Virus record (IMG/VR): IMGVR_UViG_3300045978_000095
Coordinates: 1 to 45,646 of that record
DNA: 45,646 bases
Reading direction: 5' to 3' (one strand)
Source: a virus
In this document: piece by piece, positions 36,971 to 45,417 of the stretch
Layout of the letters: every line of letters begins with the position of its first letter
Numbering within the stretch: the stretch's first letter is position 1
The notes under the pieces: generated by a model
What the model was told of the DNA's origin: nothing
The model's database searches: none
Seen by the model: only the letters and a program-made list of their open reading frames with translations
Program-made: the position numbers and the translations under genes

Positions 36971-38132
36971 GTTCACAGACGGTATACCTGCGCCTGACAT
37001 CTTTCGACTATGGAGCGGTATCGCCTGTCTTGGAGGGGTGTTGGAGAGGCGAGTTTGGGCGAAGGTCGGCAGGGGAGCGATTTATCCGAACCTCTACGTC
37101 CTTCTTGTCGGCGCGCCTGGAGTTGGAAAGTCGCAGGCCATCGCGAAAACGCAGGACTTATGGCGATCAGTTAAGGGACTCTATGTAGCACCAGATAATA
37201 TGACAAAGGCGGCACTTGTCGATGTGGTTGCCCGCTCTACCCGCCGCCTGATGATCGAGGGAAGGATGGAGGAATTTCATGCTTTGCTCGTACCCTCAAC
37301 TGAGTTTGGCGTTCTTGTTCCTGCTCATGACCTCGAGTTTCTTAATACTCTCAATAAGCTTTTCGATAATGAGAAGTATTACAGAGAAGAGCGAAGGCAC
37401 ATGGGAAATAAGCAGATTGACATTGCTTATCCTCAGCTCAACATTCTTGCTGGAACTCAGCCTTCTTATCTTGCTAATCTTCTGCCTGAACAAGCCTGGG
37501 GTATGGGCTTCATGACCAGGATAATAATGATCTACTCTAACACCCCCAAGAAGGTCAAGCTGTTCCATGAAACATCCTTCCCAGCCGAGAAAGAGGCAGA
37601 GCTACTTAAGCGGTTACGCGATTTTGCTAAACTTTGGGGGCCTGTCTCCTGGGAACCTGATGCCGCCGCTGCAGCGGAGCAGTGGGTACACGACGGTTGT
37701 CCGCCTATGCCTGACCATTCCAAACTCGAAGCCTATAATTCCCGTCGCATTCTACACACAATCAAACTGGCGATTATCGCCGCTATCTCCCGGACGGGGG
37801 AACGAGTCATACAGCTTCAGGACTTCACTCGTGCTCAAGACTGGCTGATTCACGCTGAGAAGTTGATGCCCGACATCTTCCGTGAGATGGTCAATCGGAG
37901 CGATTCTCAGGTGATCCAGGAAATGCACTATTTTATGTGGACAATCTGGGCCAGGAAGCAGGAGCCCATACACATTTCTCGAATCGTCTACTTCCTATCA
38001 ATGCGAGTGCCGTCGGAGAAGGTCAATCGACTGATCGAGATTTCTGAAAAGAGTGGTGTGATAAAGCGTGTGGCTGGCACCACTGACCAATTCATCCCTG
38101 TCGCACGCGAGCAACACGGAATGGATTTGTGA
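36912..38132 (+). CDS. DUF3987-type helicase/ATPase, 406 aa
   Basis: The start is at 36912, or at an ATG 15 nt later; the gene overlaps the polymerase by 59 nt. Pattern: WSGIACLGGVLERRVWAKVG, then YPNLYVLLVGAPGVGKS with Walker A at 67-74, then TEFGVLVPAHDLEFLNTLNK, a Tyr-rich segment EKYYREERRHMG, and the TQPSYLANLLPEQAWGMGFM finger. This is the DUF3987 (YfjI-like) family, found in phages as probable replicative helicase or primase-helicase ATPase. A C-terminal winged-helix-like end (EKVNRLIEISEKSGVIKRVA) may contact DNA. Confidence 0.82.
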   Translation: MRTSPMTGSGSSDWIDQYLEFTDGIPAPDIFRLWSGIACLGGVLERRVWAKVGRGAIYPNLYVLLVGAPGVGKSQAIAKTQDLWRSVKGLYVAPDNMTKAALVDVVARSTRRLMIEGRMEEFHALLVPSTEFGVLVPAHDLEFLNTLNKLFDNEKYYREERRHMGNKQIDIAYPQLNILAGTQPSYLANLLPEQAWGMGFMTRIIMIYSNTPKKVKLFHETSFPAEKEAELLKRLRDFAKLWGPVSWEPDAAAAAEQWVHDGCPPMPDHSKLEAYNSRRILHTIKLAIIAAISRTGERVIQLQDFTRAQDWLIHAEKLMPDIFREMVNRSDSQVIQEMHYFMWTIWARKQEPIHISRIVYFLSMRVPSEKVNRLIEISEKSGVIKRVAGTTDQFIPVAREQHGMDL

Positions 38133-38368
38133 GCACAGAAGCGGACGATCTCCGAAACCTTGCAACGCAGATCGAGAACCTCGCCCGTGCCCATCCTGCA
38201 TATTCAATGTCTTGGGAGATAATCCGCATGACTACCTCCCACATTCAATGTCTCGCTGCATTCATGGACGCCAATCGCAGCGTCTCTCTCCGAACTCATT
38301 ATGCTGCAAAATCTGAGTCGCAAGAGAGTCCGAGATCGCCCTTACATCCTTCGCCGTTGGACGAATAG
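38129..38368 (+). CDS. Last early-arm gene, unknown, 79 aa
   Basis: GTG start overlapping the stop before. It is helical in the first half (EADDLRNLATQIENLARAHP), with a Ser/Pro-rich end. It ends 17 nt before the stop of the converging Rz-like gene. No terminator hairpin with a U-tract is visible between the two arms. Confidence 0.6.
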   Translation: MSTEADDLRNLATQIENLARAHPAYSMSWEIIRMTTSHIQCLAAFMDANRSVSLRTHYAAKSESQESPRSPLHPSPLDE

Positions 38369-38385
38369 CACGGAAGCCGTCACAG

Positions 38386-38640
38386 CTAACCATCTGGCTG
38401 CATCCAGCGCTCCAAGCGCTTACGACGCTCATCAGGACCAAGTTTCGTAATCTGGTCATCGACCTTAACCCTTTCTCTCAAATTCTTCAGCGCCGCTTCC
38501 GATTGTCTCGCCTTTTCCGCTGCGCGTCCGGCAGAGTAAATCCGGGCAATTACCACCAGCACGAGAAGGACCGCTGACCCCCACAGAAGAACCTGCCGCC
38601 CAAGCGTACTCCCAAGCAGCCACGTCGCAATACCGATCAT
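38386..38640 (-). CDS. Rz-like (i-spanin-like) lysis protein, 84 aa
   Basis: An N-terminal membrane span (about residues 14-36, RQVLLWGSAVLLVLVVIARI) is followed by a charged coiled coil in the periplasm (GRAAEKARQSEAALKNLRER and on). This is the i-spanin layout, which links inner and outer membrane at lysis. It is short, and no overlapping o-spanin frame was identified. It is the last gene of the late operon, after the endolysin with a 4-nt overlap. Confidence 0.68.
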   Translation of the reverse strand: MIGIATWLLGSTLGRQVLLWGSAVLLVLVVIARIYSAGRAAEKARQSEAALKNLRERVKVDDQITKLGPDERRKRLERWMQPDG

Positions 38641-39545
38641 GGAGCCTCCACGTCTTCAAGCTTCCTTTTCTTCCTGATCACATCAACAAGCGCCACAGCG
38701 GCAAAACCAATAATCCCAACCACCGCTGCGATGATCAGTGCGATCAGAATGTACTGAACGAGCCATTGTGGCATTCCAGTAAACACAGCGATGTACTCGC
38801 TCCCCTTCTCCAGTATCGACAAGATCACTGTGATGATACCTAACCCGCCCGTCTTCGCCGCCACATTGCCCGCAGGTGTTTCTGTAGTTTTAGTTGAAGA
38901 CGGCGGCGCTTTCGCCATCTCATCAGCGCTAATTTCAGTTGGCGGCGCTGGTTGCTCCACAACTGGATCATCAGGTTCAACTGGCGGCTCTTTCTTTGGC
39001 TTGGCATCTCTCTCCGCCATGATCTTAGAGATACGTCTTACGTCCTTAACTCTCCTCCCCCAACCTTTCCCAAAGGTCGCCCACGTATCCAGTTTTTGAA
39101 GGAACCATAATCTCTGATTGCAAATATCCTCGATAAGCTGAATAGGATCAGCTTCAAGTACAGCCTCAGAAGTTTGAATACCAAACTGTCCATCAATTCC
39201 CCCCTCTGCATAGAGCCCCTGTCCTTTGAGCGCACGTTGCAGCCACTTAACCGCTTGCCTCACCCCAGAGTTAACCGCCGCATCAAACACACAGTAATCC
39301 ACACCAGACGGACTAATCCGTCCGCCAGATGGAGTCCAATAATAGCGATAATAAATATCTGTATACTCCGTTCCTGCCATTCTTCGCACATCTTGAACTG
39401 GCCGCCCGATCTGCCTTCTATACGCATCGTAGGTTCGCTGAGTTACGCCGCGGAATGTGGACCCTCCTGGATCACGAGGATGATTCGAGTAGCCTCCCTC
39501 ATGTGCAGCGAGGGGCTTCATTACCGTTTGAAAGTTCTTATCCAT
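38637..39545 (-). CDS. Endolysin, GH108 type with C-terminal membrane segments, 302 aa
   Basis: GAGG lies before the ATG. Residues 1-100 match the GH108 muramidase domain, with the catalytic Glu16 in AAHEGGYSNHPRDPGG, then STFRGVTQRTYDAYRR and YYRYYWTP. Residues 100-175 match the PG_binding_3 domain (GVDYCVFDAAVNSGVRQAVK; GGIDGQFGIQTSEAV). A Pro-rich linker (about 190-225) follows, then hydrophobic segments: about 235-255 and a clear membrane span at about 263-288 (WLVQYILIALIIAAVVGIIG). It ends in KKRKLEDVEAP. The enzyme is therefore probably tethered to the inner membrane, or carries a holin-like part. Confidence 0.86.
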   Translation of the reverse strand: MDKNFQTVMKPLAAHEGGYSNHPRDPGGSTFRGVTQRTYDAYRRQIGRPVQDVRRMAGTEYTDIYYRYYWTPSGGRISPSGVDYCVFDAAVNSGVRQAVKWLQRALKGQGLYAEGGIDGQFGIQTSEAVLEADPIQLIEDICNQRLWFLQKLDTWATFGKGWGRRVKDVRRISKIMAERDAKPKKEPPVEPDDPVVEQPAPPTEISADEMAKAPPSSTKTTETPAGNVAAKTGGLGIITVILSILEKGSEYIAVFTGMPQWLVQYILIALIIAAVVGIIGFAAVALVDVIRKKRKLEDVEAP

Positions 39546-39556
39546 CGAACCTCACT

Positions 39557-39589
39557 ATTGCCCATATTTGAAAATCAAACATGGGCTAT
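39557..39589. repeat. Long dyad, copy D
   Basis: It reads ATTGCCCATATTTGA, then AAA, then TCAAACATGGGCTAT. It lies between the ejection-protein and endolysin genes, overlapping the stop of the former (39588-39586) and ending 12 nt before the latter's start. No TTGACA box is next to it, unlike copies A-C, so an mRNA hairpin or processing role is possible here. Confidence 0.8.
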
Positions 39590-42500
39590 TCCGAGTTTTG
39601 CTGATTGAGCACTTGCTCAAACTTTCGAATCTGCATCGGCTTGAAGTTCCGCTCCAGAATATCCTTCCGGTCCTTATCGAGTCTGATCATCGCCCCACGA
39701 AGCACACTGCTCACGTCCACACCTGTCAGCATCGCCTGCTGCATGATCCGTGCCATCCCCTGCGAGTCATTCGAGCGTTGTGCTGTGGCCCATGCGGCAC
39801 TGAGTGAGCTGATCTGTGACTTCATCTTCTCTTTATTTTGAAACAGCTCTTCCGCAACCGCGAGGTTCCGATCAATCTCCACTGGATTGATGCCCATAGT
39901 GTAGAGCAACCTATCCGACGTACTGACATTCTTCATCAGCGGATAGCCAGTCCCAAGACTCTTGATCCCTCGATCGTCCCAGGCACCCATCGCGCGATAG
40001 AGCGTGGTTGGGGCGAAAGCGCGGGCGAGATAGCCCTTCGCTTCTGCACTTGACCCTGGATGCTCACCAGTCGCTTGCCAATGGTCGATCGCCGCGCCAA
40101 GGCCCTTGCCAAGATGCTTCATGCGATCCCATGCCACCACAGAGAATAGTTGATTAGCGTCCCTGATCGGGTTCGCGAGCGGAGAGGATGTGTTGGAGTA
40201 GAAGCTCATGCCGGTGAGGATCGCGGGCAGACCGAACATCACGCCATCTGCCTTCTCACCAAAGCTATCATAGCTCAACTGCAAAAGCGACTTGTCCTTA
40301 AACCCTCTCGAGAACCCATCCGCGATCCAGTAGAGCGGTGTTGCAGCCACTCCACCAACTGCTGCTGTCCCGGCGGTTTGCCAGAGGAGCGGTGCCCAGT
40401 TGTTATACTTGATCCCTTGACCTGTATATTCTGCCATACTGGCAATGTAATTGAACATCCAGTTTTTGAAAAGGCCCATAGCGGACCCGGCAGGAGTAGT
40501 GAAAATTCGTGGTCGATCTGCCGCACTATACATATACATAGTCTTCTCAGTAAATTGCTTTGCAAAAACATACGCACTTTCACCTGTGAGTGCAAGATAA
40601 TCTCTCGCAACCATATGTCCAACAGTGAATGCATGGATGCGACTCATCCGCTCCGTAGTCGCAGGGAGGAAATCACTGAGTGCTTTCACCCAGCTTCCAA
40701 AATCACCAATGCTTGAGAACGCCTTTCTCAACTCAGACACTTTGGTTGCTGACTCTCCAAAAAACTCTTCCACAAACTGCGGACTAATAACCCGCTCATT
40801 CGCTGCTCGTCCCATCGCCTCCGTCAGTTCAGGAGACGGCTTCCTCATCTCTCCAACACTCTTCATCATCAGCTTAATCGGAGAGAGCACACCAATCGCA
40901 CCAGCAGGGCCTTTCTCTCCTCCCGCCGCGAAGTACGAATACGTGCCCAGGCTCTCTTTTGGAGCGGTGCCGATCATCGACACTTCAGGAATAACAGTTT
41001 GAATGAACGTCATCGCTTGGGCGATTGGGTGCGACAGCTTGAACGCGCCAAGTTGGAGTGTGAAGAGACTAGTGTTCGTAGCACGAACGATCTTCTCGGC
41101 GCTATTACCACCAAGCATCGGAGCCATAAACTGATCGACGAACCTATTTTGTACCTTCGCAAAGTCAGACTTCCTTCCTGCAAAGTCATTCCATCTCGCC
41201 ACAGCCATTTTGTAAGCATGAGGGTCTTCAATCTGCAACTTCGCATAATGTGGCGAGAGTAAGTCCTCAACAGACATATCCGCCTGCATTCTTGCTCGGC
41301 CATAAGTCGCCCGCTCAAGTTCTTCCATTAAGGTCTTTCGATCCATTGCCTCCAGATCGCCCTTGAACCCACGCAGCCTATCACCCTCATGTATATATCC
41401 AGGGCGATTGATAAGTGGCGCTACGTCAGCAGGAACGTTGTCCATCTGTGAGGCGTTGAATGACTCAGCAACTCTCCAGCCTGGATTTTCAGCCGCCAGC
41501 TTCTTCGCATTGCTCTGCGCAGTCTTCTGTGTATGTCCTCCTACCAGCCCAACAGCATGACCGCCTTCATCCCTTACAACTATCCTGTGATCGCCGTCTC
41601 TGGTATTCATCAGGCCAAAATTACCCTTCGAGGCCTTTGTCTCCGGACGCCCGGTGGCAAGTTGTGTCAAATTCACATCTGCCCAATGCTTGTCAGCAAT
41701 CGCATTTAATTCCTCTGCTGCCTTCCTTACCTCCGGCGAGATGATGCCCTTTTGCTGCAACTCAGCATACATCGTCGGATCAACTTTGTGCTTGATAAGA
41801 TAGCCAAGCCCTTTCTCACCAATCTGTTCATCCGTCAGCCCATCGAGAATCGTCTTGATCGGCCGGAGCCCATCCACCAGCTCATCACCCTGCCGAACGC
41901 TGTTAAGAAGCAAATTCTTCCCCGGATCAATCTTGATCTCTCCATACATCATCTTCTGCGCGAGTGTATCTCCAGCGTCGAAGGTAAACTTAGTGTTCTG
42001 GACAACATAGTTTCCACGAGCAGATTTGAGGAACTGAGCTGCTCGTGGCGCAAAGTATTCCAGCATTCCCTCTCTAAGCCTCATTGCCGCTTCCTTCTGC
42101 GGCCCTCGAAGATTTTTCGGAAAGAGTTTTGCAAGTGCAAACTTCACATCGCCTGTGTGCTGCACAGCCATGTAGTCATTGAAGCCGATATTCTTAAGCA
42201 TTCCAGAGAGCGTGTTATACACCTGACCTCCGTCCGCCGCAACTTTCGCCGCTGGCATCCAGGAGTTCTTTGCCACCTGAAGGTCGGCCCACTTCTCTGC
42301 ATCAGGAACGAACTTTCCAGGATTGTCTGTTTTGAACAGAACCCACTTATCCGCTCGAGAACCAGCACCTGGCGATCCAGCGTACTTGCGAGCCATCACG
42401 AACAGCCCGTCTTCCGCTTCCTTCACCATAAACCAGTTCTGCCCAATCGCCTCCATGTTCTTAGTCAGACGTTTGTCAACTTCCTTCGCGACCTTATCCG

Positions 42501-43530
42501 ACCCACTAAAGTCCGCCAGTTTCGCCGCCCTCTTAGTATACTCCTCAAACGTCAGAATACCAGAGGCATGACCCTCCGCGAGCTTCTTCAGCTCTGTCAT
42601 CTGTTTCGCGGAGTCAATCTCAGTCTTGAACGAGATCGAGCGGAAGTACTGTCCGAACGGCTCGAAGTCGTCTGGCAGGCCTGCCTCTCGAGCCTCTGCC
42701 CGCCATTTCTCAATAGTCGGAAAATCCTTCTGCGCCATAACGAAGCGTTTAGATTGCAGAATGCTATCATCGCTCTTTTTATTGTAGAACAGACGGTTTA
42801 GCTGACTCTCGAGTTCTCTATCTGCCCCTCGTCCTTCAGGCACATCAATCGAAATCTTCCCCACATATTTCGCATTCCCTGGAACTTCCTCCGCTCGAAT
42901 GGCACTCGCCGTTTCCAGTATCTTCGCCGTCGCCCGGTCCTTATGTTCTCCTGTCACAAGCCCTGCATCAACCATCTCCCTCATCTTTCTCAACTGCAGC
43001 GGAAGCGGCATGGCAATGTCCATACCTGGGAAGACGGATTTCAACGTCGCCTCGCGTGTACCGGCGGCGGCGAGTCCGTGTAGAATGCCTGCCGCCCCAG
43101 AGCCGATCGCCAAGTTCAGCCCTGCCTCGCCAAGCATATCGGAGAGCGGCTTCTCTCCAACCGCCTGCGACAATCCAACACGTCCAGCCTCGAACGGAAG
43201 GAACCGTGCAGCCTCTTGCGCCGCGCCTGTTAAGAAGGGCGACTTCTCCATATTCCCTAGAGTCTTGACCGCCTTATCGAAAGTCGCCACCCCTTTCGTG
43301 GCCTTGAACCAGCCAAAGTACGGAACCATCATTCCCAGTGCCTCGGACGCAATCCCAGACACAGGGTTCTTCGCGCGAAATTGCTGCGTGTTCTCAGACG
43401 GATGAATACCGACGAGTTCAGGAATGGACTCTAGCCCACTCTGCAGAAAATCTCCAAACCACTGAAACGACGAAGTCGCGTCAGTGTTGGATGCATTCCA
43501 GTTAGGGAACTCGCCCAGTTTATCTGTCAT
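39586..43530 (-). CDS. Large internal virion / DNA-ejection protein, 1314 aa
   Basis: The start overlaps the stop of the transglycosylase gene (ATGA). The protein is very long, mostly helical, with no enzymatic motif seen. Hydrophobic patches lie in the N-terminal 160 residues (VSGIASEALGMMVPYFGWFK; LNLAIGSGAAGILHGLAAAG) and in the last 350 (FKNWMFNYIASMAEYTGQGI; LWQTAGTAAVGGVAATPLYW). It has a basic, Gln-rich end. Its size, place after the virion transglycosylase and membrane-active patches fit the ejection proteins of podoviruses (T7 gp16 or P22-type analogues) that enter the host envelope with the DNA. Confidence 0.78.
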   Translation of the reverse strand: MTDKLGEFPNWNASNTDATSSFQWFGDFLQSGLESIPELVGIHPSENTQQFRAKNPVSGIASEALGMMVPYFGWFKATKGVATFDKAVKTLGNMEKSPFLTGAAQEAARFLPFEAGRVGLSQAVGEKPLSDMLGEAGLNLAIGSGAAGILHGLAAAGTREATLKSVFPGMDIAMPLPLQLRKMREMVDAGLVTGEHKDRATAKILETASAIRAEEVPGNAKYVGKISIDVPEGRGADRELESQLNRLFYNKKSDDSILQSKRFVMAQKDFPTIEKWRAEAREAGLPDDFEPFGQYFRSISFKTEIDSAKQMTELKKLAEGHASGILTFEEYTKRAAKLADFSGSDKVAKEVDKRLTKNMEAIGQNWFMVKEAEDGLFVMARKYAGSPGAGSRADKWVLFKTDNPGKFVPDAEKWADLQVAKNSWMPAAKVAADGGQVYNTLSGMLKNIGFNDYMAVQHTGDVKFALAKLFPKNLRGPQKEAAMRLREGMLEYFAPRAAQFLKSARGNYVVQNTKFTFDAGDTLAQKMMYGEIKIDPGKNLLLNSVRQGDELVDGLRPIKTILDGLTDEQIGEKGLGYLIKHKVDPTMYAELQQKGIISPEVRKAAEELNAIADKHWADVNLTQLATGRPETKASKGNFGLMNTRDGDHRIVVRDEGGHAVGLVGGHTQKTAQSNAKKLAAENPGWRVAESFNASQMDNVPADVAPLINRPGYIHEGDRLRGFKGDLEAMDRKTLMEELERATYGRARMQADMSVEDLLSPHYAKLQIEDPHAYKMAVARWNDFAGRKSDFAKVQNRFVDQFMAPMLGGNSAEKIVRATNTSLFTLQLGAFKLSHPIAQAMTFIQTVIPEVSMIGTAPKESLGTYSYFAAGGEKGPAGAIGVLSPIKLMMKSVGEMRKPSPELTEAMGRAANERVISPQFVEEFFGESATKVSELRKAFSSIGDFGSWVKALSDFLPATTERMSRIHAFTVGHMVARDYLALTGESAYVFAKQFTEKTMYMYSAADRPRIFTTPAGSAMGLFKNWMFNYIASMAEYTGQGIKYNNWAPLLWQTAGTAAVGGVAATPLYWIADGFSRGFKDKSLLQLSYDSFGEKADGVMFGLPAILTGMSFYSNTSSPLANPIRDANQLFSVVAWDRMKHLGKGLGAAIDHWQATGEHPGSSAEAKGYLARAFAPTTLYRAMGAWDDRGIKSLGTGYPLMKNVSTSDRLLYTMGINPVEIDRNLAVAEELFQNKEKMKSQISSLSAAWATAQRSNDSQGMARIMQQAMLTGVDVSSVLRGAMIRLDKDRKDILERNFKPMQIRKFEQVLNQQNSE

Positions 43531-45416
43531 TCAGTTCCACCTGCCAACATGAGGGCTTCTGGCATAAACCTGCCGAGATGTCGAAGGAACGGTTGAGCCT
43601 GCTGTTTGTTCTGTAGCTCCGCTAGGAGCATACCAACTATGCGCCTGTTAACCTCAGGAAGCATGTCAGCCTTACCAACCAATCCAGGTGCAGATTTTGA
43701 AACTTCATCTATTGCAATCTTCTGCGCATTCTCAAACACTTTACCAAATTGCGATGCATAGCCGCCATCAACAGCTTTCTCAAGAACACTCTTAAGCCCA
43801 ATAAGATACGCTGTCTGCGGGTCTTTCTTTCCAACAGTGTCAGCAAGGAACAAAAACTTCAGATATTCTCCACCACCTCCAGGCATGAGCGAAGACATCT
43901 TGTCGATCAGCTTCATCTGCTGCTCAATCCCATCAGTCCGAGTCTGTTTGATGTCGATTGAGTCTGTTGCATGATTATATGACTGAGTGATAAAACCGTT
44001 CTCGTCAGCTTTGAGCAGCTTAGTATCGCTGAACTCTTTAACCTTGCCAAGCCACTGATAATGTGCCTGATCGTTTGCAGCGCGTGCTTTGTGCTCCTCA
44101 ATCTTATTGAGCACATCTGCCTTATACTGGTTCTCAGCATTCGTAACATTCGTGTCCCAGACGCTCTTCGCATTCTGGAATGCAATCTGCCTGTTTTGCT
44201 GTTCAATCTGCTGCTGTTGCTGCATCTGCTGACTAGCAACCTGTGCGCGCTGCAGATTGTACGAGACCTGTCGATCGTCGGAGGACTGGGCGAGCGCGAG
44301 TGCCTTCGCTTTGGCTGTCGCGAAGTCACTCGCACCACCGCCGCCAGCAGCTGCCAGAATGCGACCTGTGGACCCACCCTCAGGAGCAAACTTCGACGCG
44401 CCGGAAGCCATACCACCAAGGCCTGCAAGAAGTTGATAGCGCTGAAGCTCTGCCGGGTCCATAGGAGTCGGCTTCGCTTTGTCCAGCCACATATTCTGCT
44501 GAGAAAAGTCCATCCCCGGAGCCATGCCCATTTGAGGCGGTGAACCGAGCATGGGCGGGGATGGCAAGGTTTGAGGCTGTACTGTAGGAGGATAGGGTAC
44601 AGCCCCTGCACCAGGCATCTGCCGTTGTGCCCACTTTATCAGATCGCCAGCAGTCTTGTTCCCTCCCAGAACTTCAGGATTGGCGGCAATCTCCTTCTTA
44701 CCAACTAGCTGAGAAATTGGTGTATTCGGATCAGCTGCCATAACACGAGCAGCCACAGGGCCATCAAGAAAATGACCCAGGCGAAGACTCCAATCATTAA
44801 CAGGCTGCCCGGCTGCTCGCAGAGCCGCTGCATTCTTTCTAGCATACCAAGCAATAGCTTCTTCACCGTACTTCTTCCTGATCTCTTCAGAGTCCCAGGC
44901 ACTACGATCCGGCGCCTTGCCAGCCTTGTCGAAAACCTGCTGCCCCTGCATCAACTCAGGATGCATTTCTTTCATAAACTGTTCCCAAGTGCCTTCGATG
45001 AACTGTCCAGGTCCATAGGCACTCGATCGAGGATTCTTTGTAACACCTTCGCCTTTATTGAGATAGCTCATGTATCCGCCACTCGCACCTTGTGGCAGCG
45101 ACAGCACTACATTGTTCGACGCCCTGCTCGGCAGAGCCGGAGCGACAGGATTGGCCGGACGAACAGCGGCTGGAGTTTGCGGAGCGGGCTTCGGAGGCGC
45201 CCATGCGCCAGGAGTTGCAGCTTGCTTCAGGAAATCCCAAATCGGCGGGCCTGCCATTCGCCCAACTCCGACGCCAATATTCCCGCCACCAGTGTTGACT
45301 TGGAAGTTACCAAGTCCTCTGAGCATCGCCTCGATGAGCGACTGGTTGGTAAGGTCTGGAACACCGAGCGGACCAGACTCGTACAGCGGCATCATTGGTT
45401 GAAAGATGCTTGCCAT
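43527..45416 (-). CDS. Virion-associated lytic transglycosylase, 629 aa
   Basis: I choose ATG 45416 (MASIFQPMMPLYES), 1 nt after the stop of the tail gene, with GAGG 7-8 nt upstream; a longer frame runs into that gene. Residues about 120-270 show a lysozyme-like fold: the catalytic-type Glu in LNKGEGVTKNPRSSAYGPGQ, then FIEGTWEQFMKEM and the end AGDLIKWAQRQM. This enzyme cuts peptidoglycan locally while DNA is injected. A Pro-rich linker and a Gln-rich coiled coil follow (QMQQQQQIEQQNRQIAFQNA). It ends in the ejection-protein start. The SLT-type assignment is by pattern. Confidence 0.82.
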   Translation of the reverse strand: MASIFQPMMPLYESGPLGVPDLTNQSLIEAMLRGLGNFQVNTGGGNIGVGVGRMAGPPIWDFLKQAATPGAWAPPKPAPQTPAAVRPANPVAPALPSRASNNVVLSLPQGASGGYMSYLNKGEGVTKNPRSSAYGPGQFIEGTWEQFMKEMHPELMQGQQVFDKAGKAPDRSAWDSEEIRKKYGEEAIAWYARKNAAALRAAGQPVNDWSLRLGHFLDGPVAARVMAADPNTPISQLVGKKEIAANPEVLGGNKTAGDLIKWAQRQMPGAGAVPYPPTVQPQTLPSPPMLGSPPQMGMAPGMDFSQQNMWLDKAKPTPMDPAELQRYQLLAGLGGMASGASKFAPEGGSTGRILAAAGGGGASDFATAKAKALALAQSSDDRQVSYNLQRAQVASQQMQQQQQIEQQNRQIAFQNAKSVWDTNVTNAENQYKADVLNKIEEHKARAANDQAHYQWLGKVKEFSDTKLLKADENGFITQSYNHATDSIDIKQTRTDGIEQQMKLIDKMSSLMPGGGGEYLKFLFLADTVGKKDPQTAYLIGLKSVLEKAVDGGYASQFGKVFENAQKIAIDEVSKSAPGLVGKADMLPEVNRRIVGMLLAELQNKQQAQPFLRHLGRFMPEALMLAGGTE

Positions 45417-45417
45417 G

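Noticed and set aside
38340-38420. Bidirectional intrinsic terminator between the converging arms
   Set aside because: Only weak 4-bp pairings are present and no U-tract on either strand; termination here is not supported by the sequence.
41752-42801. 349-codon plus-strand frame inside the ejection-protein gene
   Set aside because: Antisense to a well-formed 1314-aa gene; composition rich in Leu, His and Arg as expected for a shadow, no domain and no ribosome site.
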